Part shown: positions 61,751 through 64,000 of the stretch, piece after piece
Position numbering within the stretch: the stretch's first letter is position 1
Layout of the letters: every line of letters begins with the position of its first letter
From: Mauremys mutica
Taxonomy: Eukaryota > Chordata > Testudines > Geoemydidae
Length of the DNA stretch: 64,000 nucleotides
Direction: 5' to 3'
NCBI RefSeq assembly: GCF_020497125.1
Contig: NC_059073.1
Location: 145,275,012 to 145,339,011, forward strand
Made by a program: the position numbers and the translations under genes
Notes under the pieces: generated by a model
Seen by the model: only the letters and a program-made list of their open reading frames with translations
Told to the model about the DNA's origin: nothing
The model's database searches: none

Positions 61751-63880
61751 AGACTAATCACCAACCAGAAGAAGGGGGTGATCTCTGGTAGGCTTATTAG
61801 CATGTGTGCAGGTTCTTTTATTGTTTGTAATGTTTTCTCTGTCATGCTTTTACCTTAAGAATAAAATGTGCTTGCTTAGAAACAGCTGAGTGGTAACTTA
61901 TACCTTTGGCAATTACACGGTGTACTGTCTCTGAAGAGAAGGCACAAAAAGCCCGCATAGACAGCCTGTCTTTTCCTGGGATTTCACAGTCCAGCCTGGG
62001 GTCTGTGCAGCCTGGAAACATCCCAGTCAGAAGGGAGACAGACGTGTGTCTCCACCCATGACAGCCAATTGCTGGGGAGCCAGGAGCCTGAGAGGGGGAG
62101 CCCTTGCTGGACAAACGAGGGGAAATAGAGGTGCGGTTGCTCTGACGTATGACAATTAGCGCTGCACAATAAGGAAGAGGTGCCAGCTGATTCTCAAAAC
62201 TGCATTTGCTCCTTGTTAGCTCTGCGGTGCATCGAGCAATACCACCTTATTTGTGGCATTAAAGGCAACTGGCCTGGCTGCTAGGTGAGGGAACAGATCA
62301 ACTGGGTGAAGTGACATTTTTCACTGGACTACTGTCTTTTCAAGTGTGCTTCATGCACTTTTTATGCCAGTGACACTTTTCATATTCAGGTTGTGATCTG
62401 AATATTGCAGGTTTTGAATTGGGGAAAGTTTGGGTTTGGTTTTTTTTTTAACCTTTGTCTCCCTTGAACCCCCACACTGGACCTACCTCCTGGCTGCAGC
62501 CCCAGGGACAAAGATCTGAGCGCTGTTTGCCAGGGATTGGCGTCTGGCAGCTATGAAAACTGAGATTGGAGCTGAATCAAATCTGCCACCTGCTGCTTCC
62601 AATTCCAGGAAGGGAGCCAGGCCTCGGCTTGCCAGGAAGCTGCTGAGGGGAAGGGAAATTGCTGGGGAGAGTGAACCAGCAAGAAAGGGGAAGCCACTTG
62701 AAGAGAGAGGACTGAAGGAGCAGGGCCCCTTCGAGTGAAGTCTCCAGCTTGTTGCCTTTCTCCTGCAGCTCTCCCATCAACCTCCCTGCTGAGACTCGGA
62801 GTACTCTGGTGAGGGCTAGAGATGGGATTACTAGGTACAAAGTTCACACATGGCATTGTTTATGAACTCACCTGCTGCCAACCAGGGTTTTCCCCAGCAG
62901 CTGCTGGCCTGAACCAGAGGCAGGGAGGCATGAGTAGGAAACTAGAGGAAAATAAGGCAGGGCAAGAATCCAAAAGGGGCATGATGGGGGAGGGGGATTT
63001 GGAGCTGTACTTCCTGGCCTCAGATTAAGGATACTCTGGGACAAGCAGAAGGGGACTGTAGAGTGCTGCAGCATCAATGGGGATGGGACAAAAGACATAG
63101 GCCGACACATGCACCAGGAGCTCGGGGGGACACATGGGGACAAAGGATACCAATGAAGAAAAGACAGACATATGGAACAAGGGTATGGAAAAAGGAGAGT
63201 GCATGATACAGAGGGACATGGGGAGAAGCAGAGAACAAGTGAACTGGAAGTGGAGACCAAGAGACAATATAAGACTGAAGAACAAGCTGCTTAGCAGCAA
63301 AGAGAACACTTGTCAGTCTACGATAAAGAATGCAGTAAAGAAGCTAGAAGAATAAACAGTTTCTGTATGATTAAAAATTTCAACTTATAACAGTGCTTTT
63401 CTTCCTTTTTTTTTTTTTTAAATAGCAAATGAATAACTGAAACTGACCAATCTTGCCAGAGCACTTTCAATTGCAAGAGCTGCTAGGCCATTAATTCAAG
63501 ACTGAACTATAGTTGCATGCTGGTACTTCCTCATATGTCTGAGCACACTTTCTGCACTGGCCACAGAGGCTGGTATGAAGCAAAATATACAAAGTGCAAC
63601 CATCAGGTTGGGGAAAAGGTTCCGCAGAGACTTCATGCAACTTATTTAATAAACCAAGTGGTGACAGTATTTGGGCCAATGTTTTCCTTATAAATGCATT
63701 TCAGAAACACTAATTCCTCTTTTATATCACCAGAAGTAGAAGTAGAATAAAGAGTCAGAATGTAAGTGAGAGCAACTTCACCTTTTCAAGAAAGGTCAGT
63801 AGAAATTCAAATTTTTGACAGATTCAGGTGAGTGCAGCAAACCACTTTGAGGCCACCTATGATAGAGTCCATAATGCAAA
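61751..63880. other. Unassigned sequence
   Basis: No gene, domain or clear transposon. A T-rich tract lies at about 63406-63420. Frames are short and lack recognisable motifs. Confidence 0.4.
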
Positions 63881-63889
63881 AGAAAACAC

Positions 63890-64000
63890 TGTCTCAAAGA
63901 TAGTCCTTTCCAAGCTTGTCTTCATCACCTGAGTCATCACCTCTGTTTTTGGATGGGTGGCTCCCCTGGAGGATCGATGCCAAGGTTAGCTGCAACATGC
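63890..64000 (-). other. Possible end of a minus-strand coding region, cut by the window edge
   Basis: Two minus-strand frames are open from the window edge. One reads ANLGIDPPGEPPIQKQR and stops near 63940; the other reads KNRGDDSGDEDKLGKDYL and stops near 63898. Either could be a C-terminus whose UTR runs left to 57215. I recognise neither, and 110 bases are too few to decide. Confidence 0.2.

Noticed and set aside
62553..63355. Charged 60-75-codon frames near the right edge
   Set aside because: No motif or splice context supports them; the composition is purine-rich.

Overview
This is a stretch of vertebrate nuclear DNA, most likely from a hidden-necked (cryptodiran) turtle. It has spliced genes with GT/AG introns, CR1 LINEs, a tRNA-derived SINE whose tail matches that of the known tortoise Pol III SINE, many hAT-type elements, a Penelope-like remnant and a DIRS-type retrotransposon. 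No prokaryotic signal was seen. The species call is an inference from repeat types.

Layout. 1-3.3 kb is an upstream flank with a hAT transposase relic and an inverted-repeat pair. 3.3-3.6 kb is a CpG-rich, promoter-like segment with mirrored ACTACAATTCCC-type motifs. 5.5-35.05 kb is a complete + strand RETSAT gene: 11 coding exons that join without any frame break into 608 codons, with a polyadenylation signal at 35041. Its introns hold most of the transposons. 38.97-55.01 kb is a second + strand gene: four coding exons joining into a 248-residue caspase with almost no prodomain, catalytic His and Cys present, but a Leu where caspases normally carry the second S1-pocket arginine. Its second intron (12 kb) holds a hAT element with perfect 8-bp target duplications, a decayed 6-kb DIRS element with inverted ends and a 175-bp tandem array, CR1 pieces and a G-rich minisatellite. 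57.2-64 kb is almost repeat-free and may be the long 3' UTR of a minus-strand gene, because it begins with inverted AATAAA signals. I could not identify that gene.

The two genes are not obviously one pathway. RETSAT saturates the 13,14 bond of all-trans-retinol in the ER; the caspase is a predicted cytosolic cysteine protease. The most interesting signals are the caspase with its altered S1 pocket, a hAT element nested inside an inverted copy of its own family with both target duplications still readable, and the exactly 175-bp array in the DIRS element. Exon borders were placed by hand from frame continuity, splice consensus and remembered family similarity.
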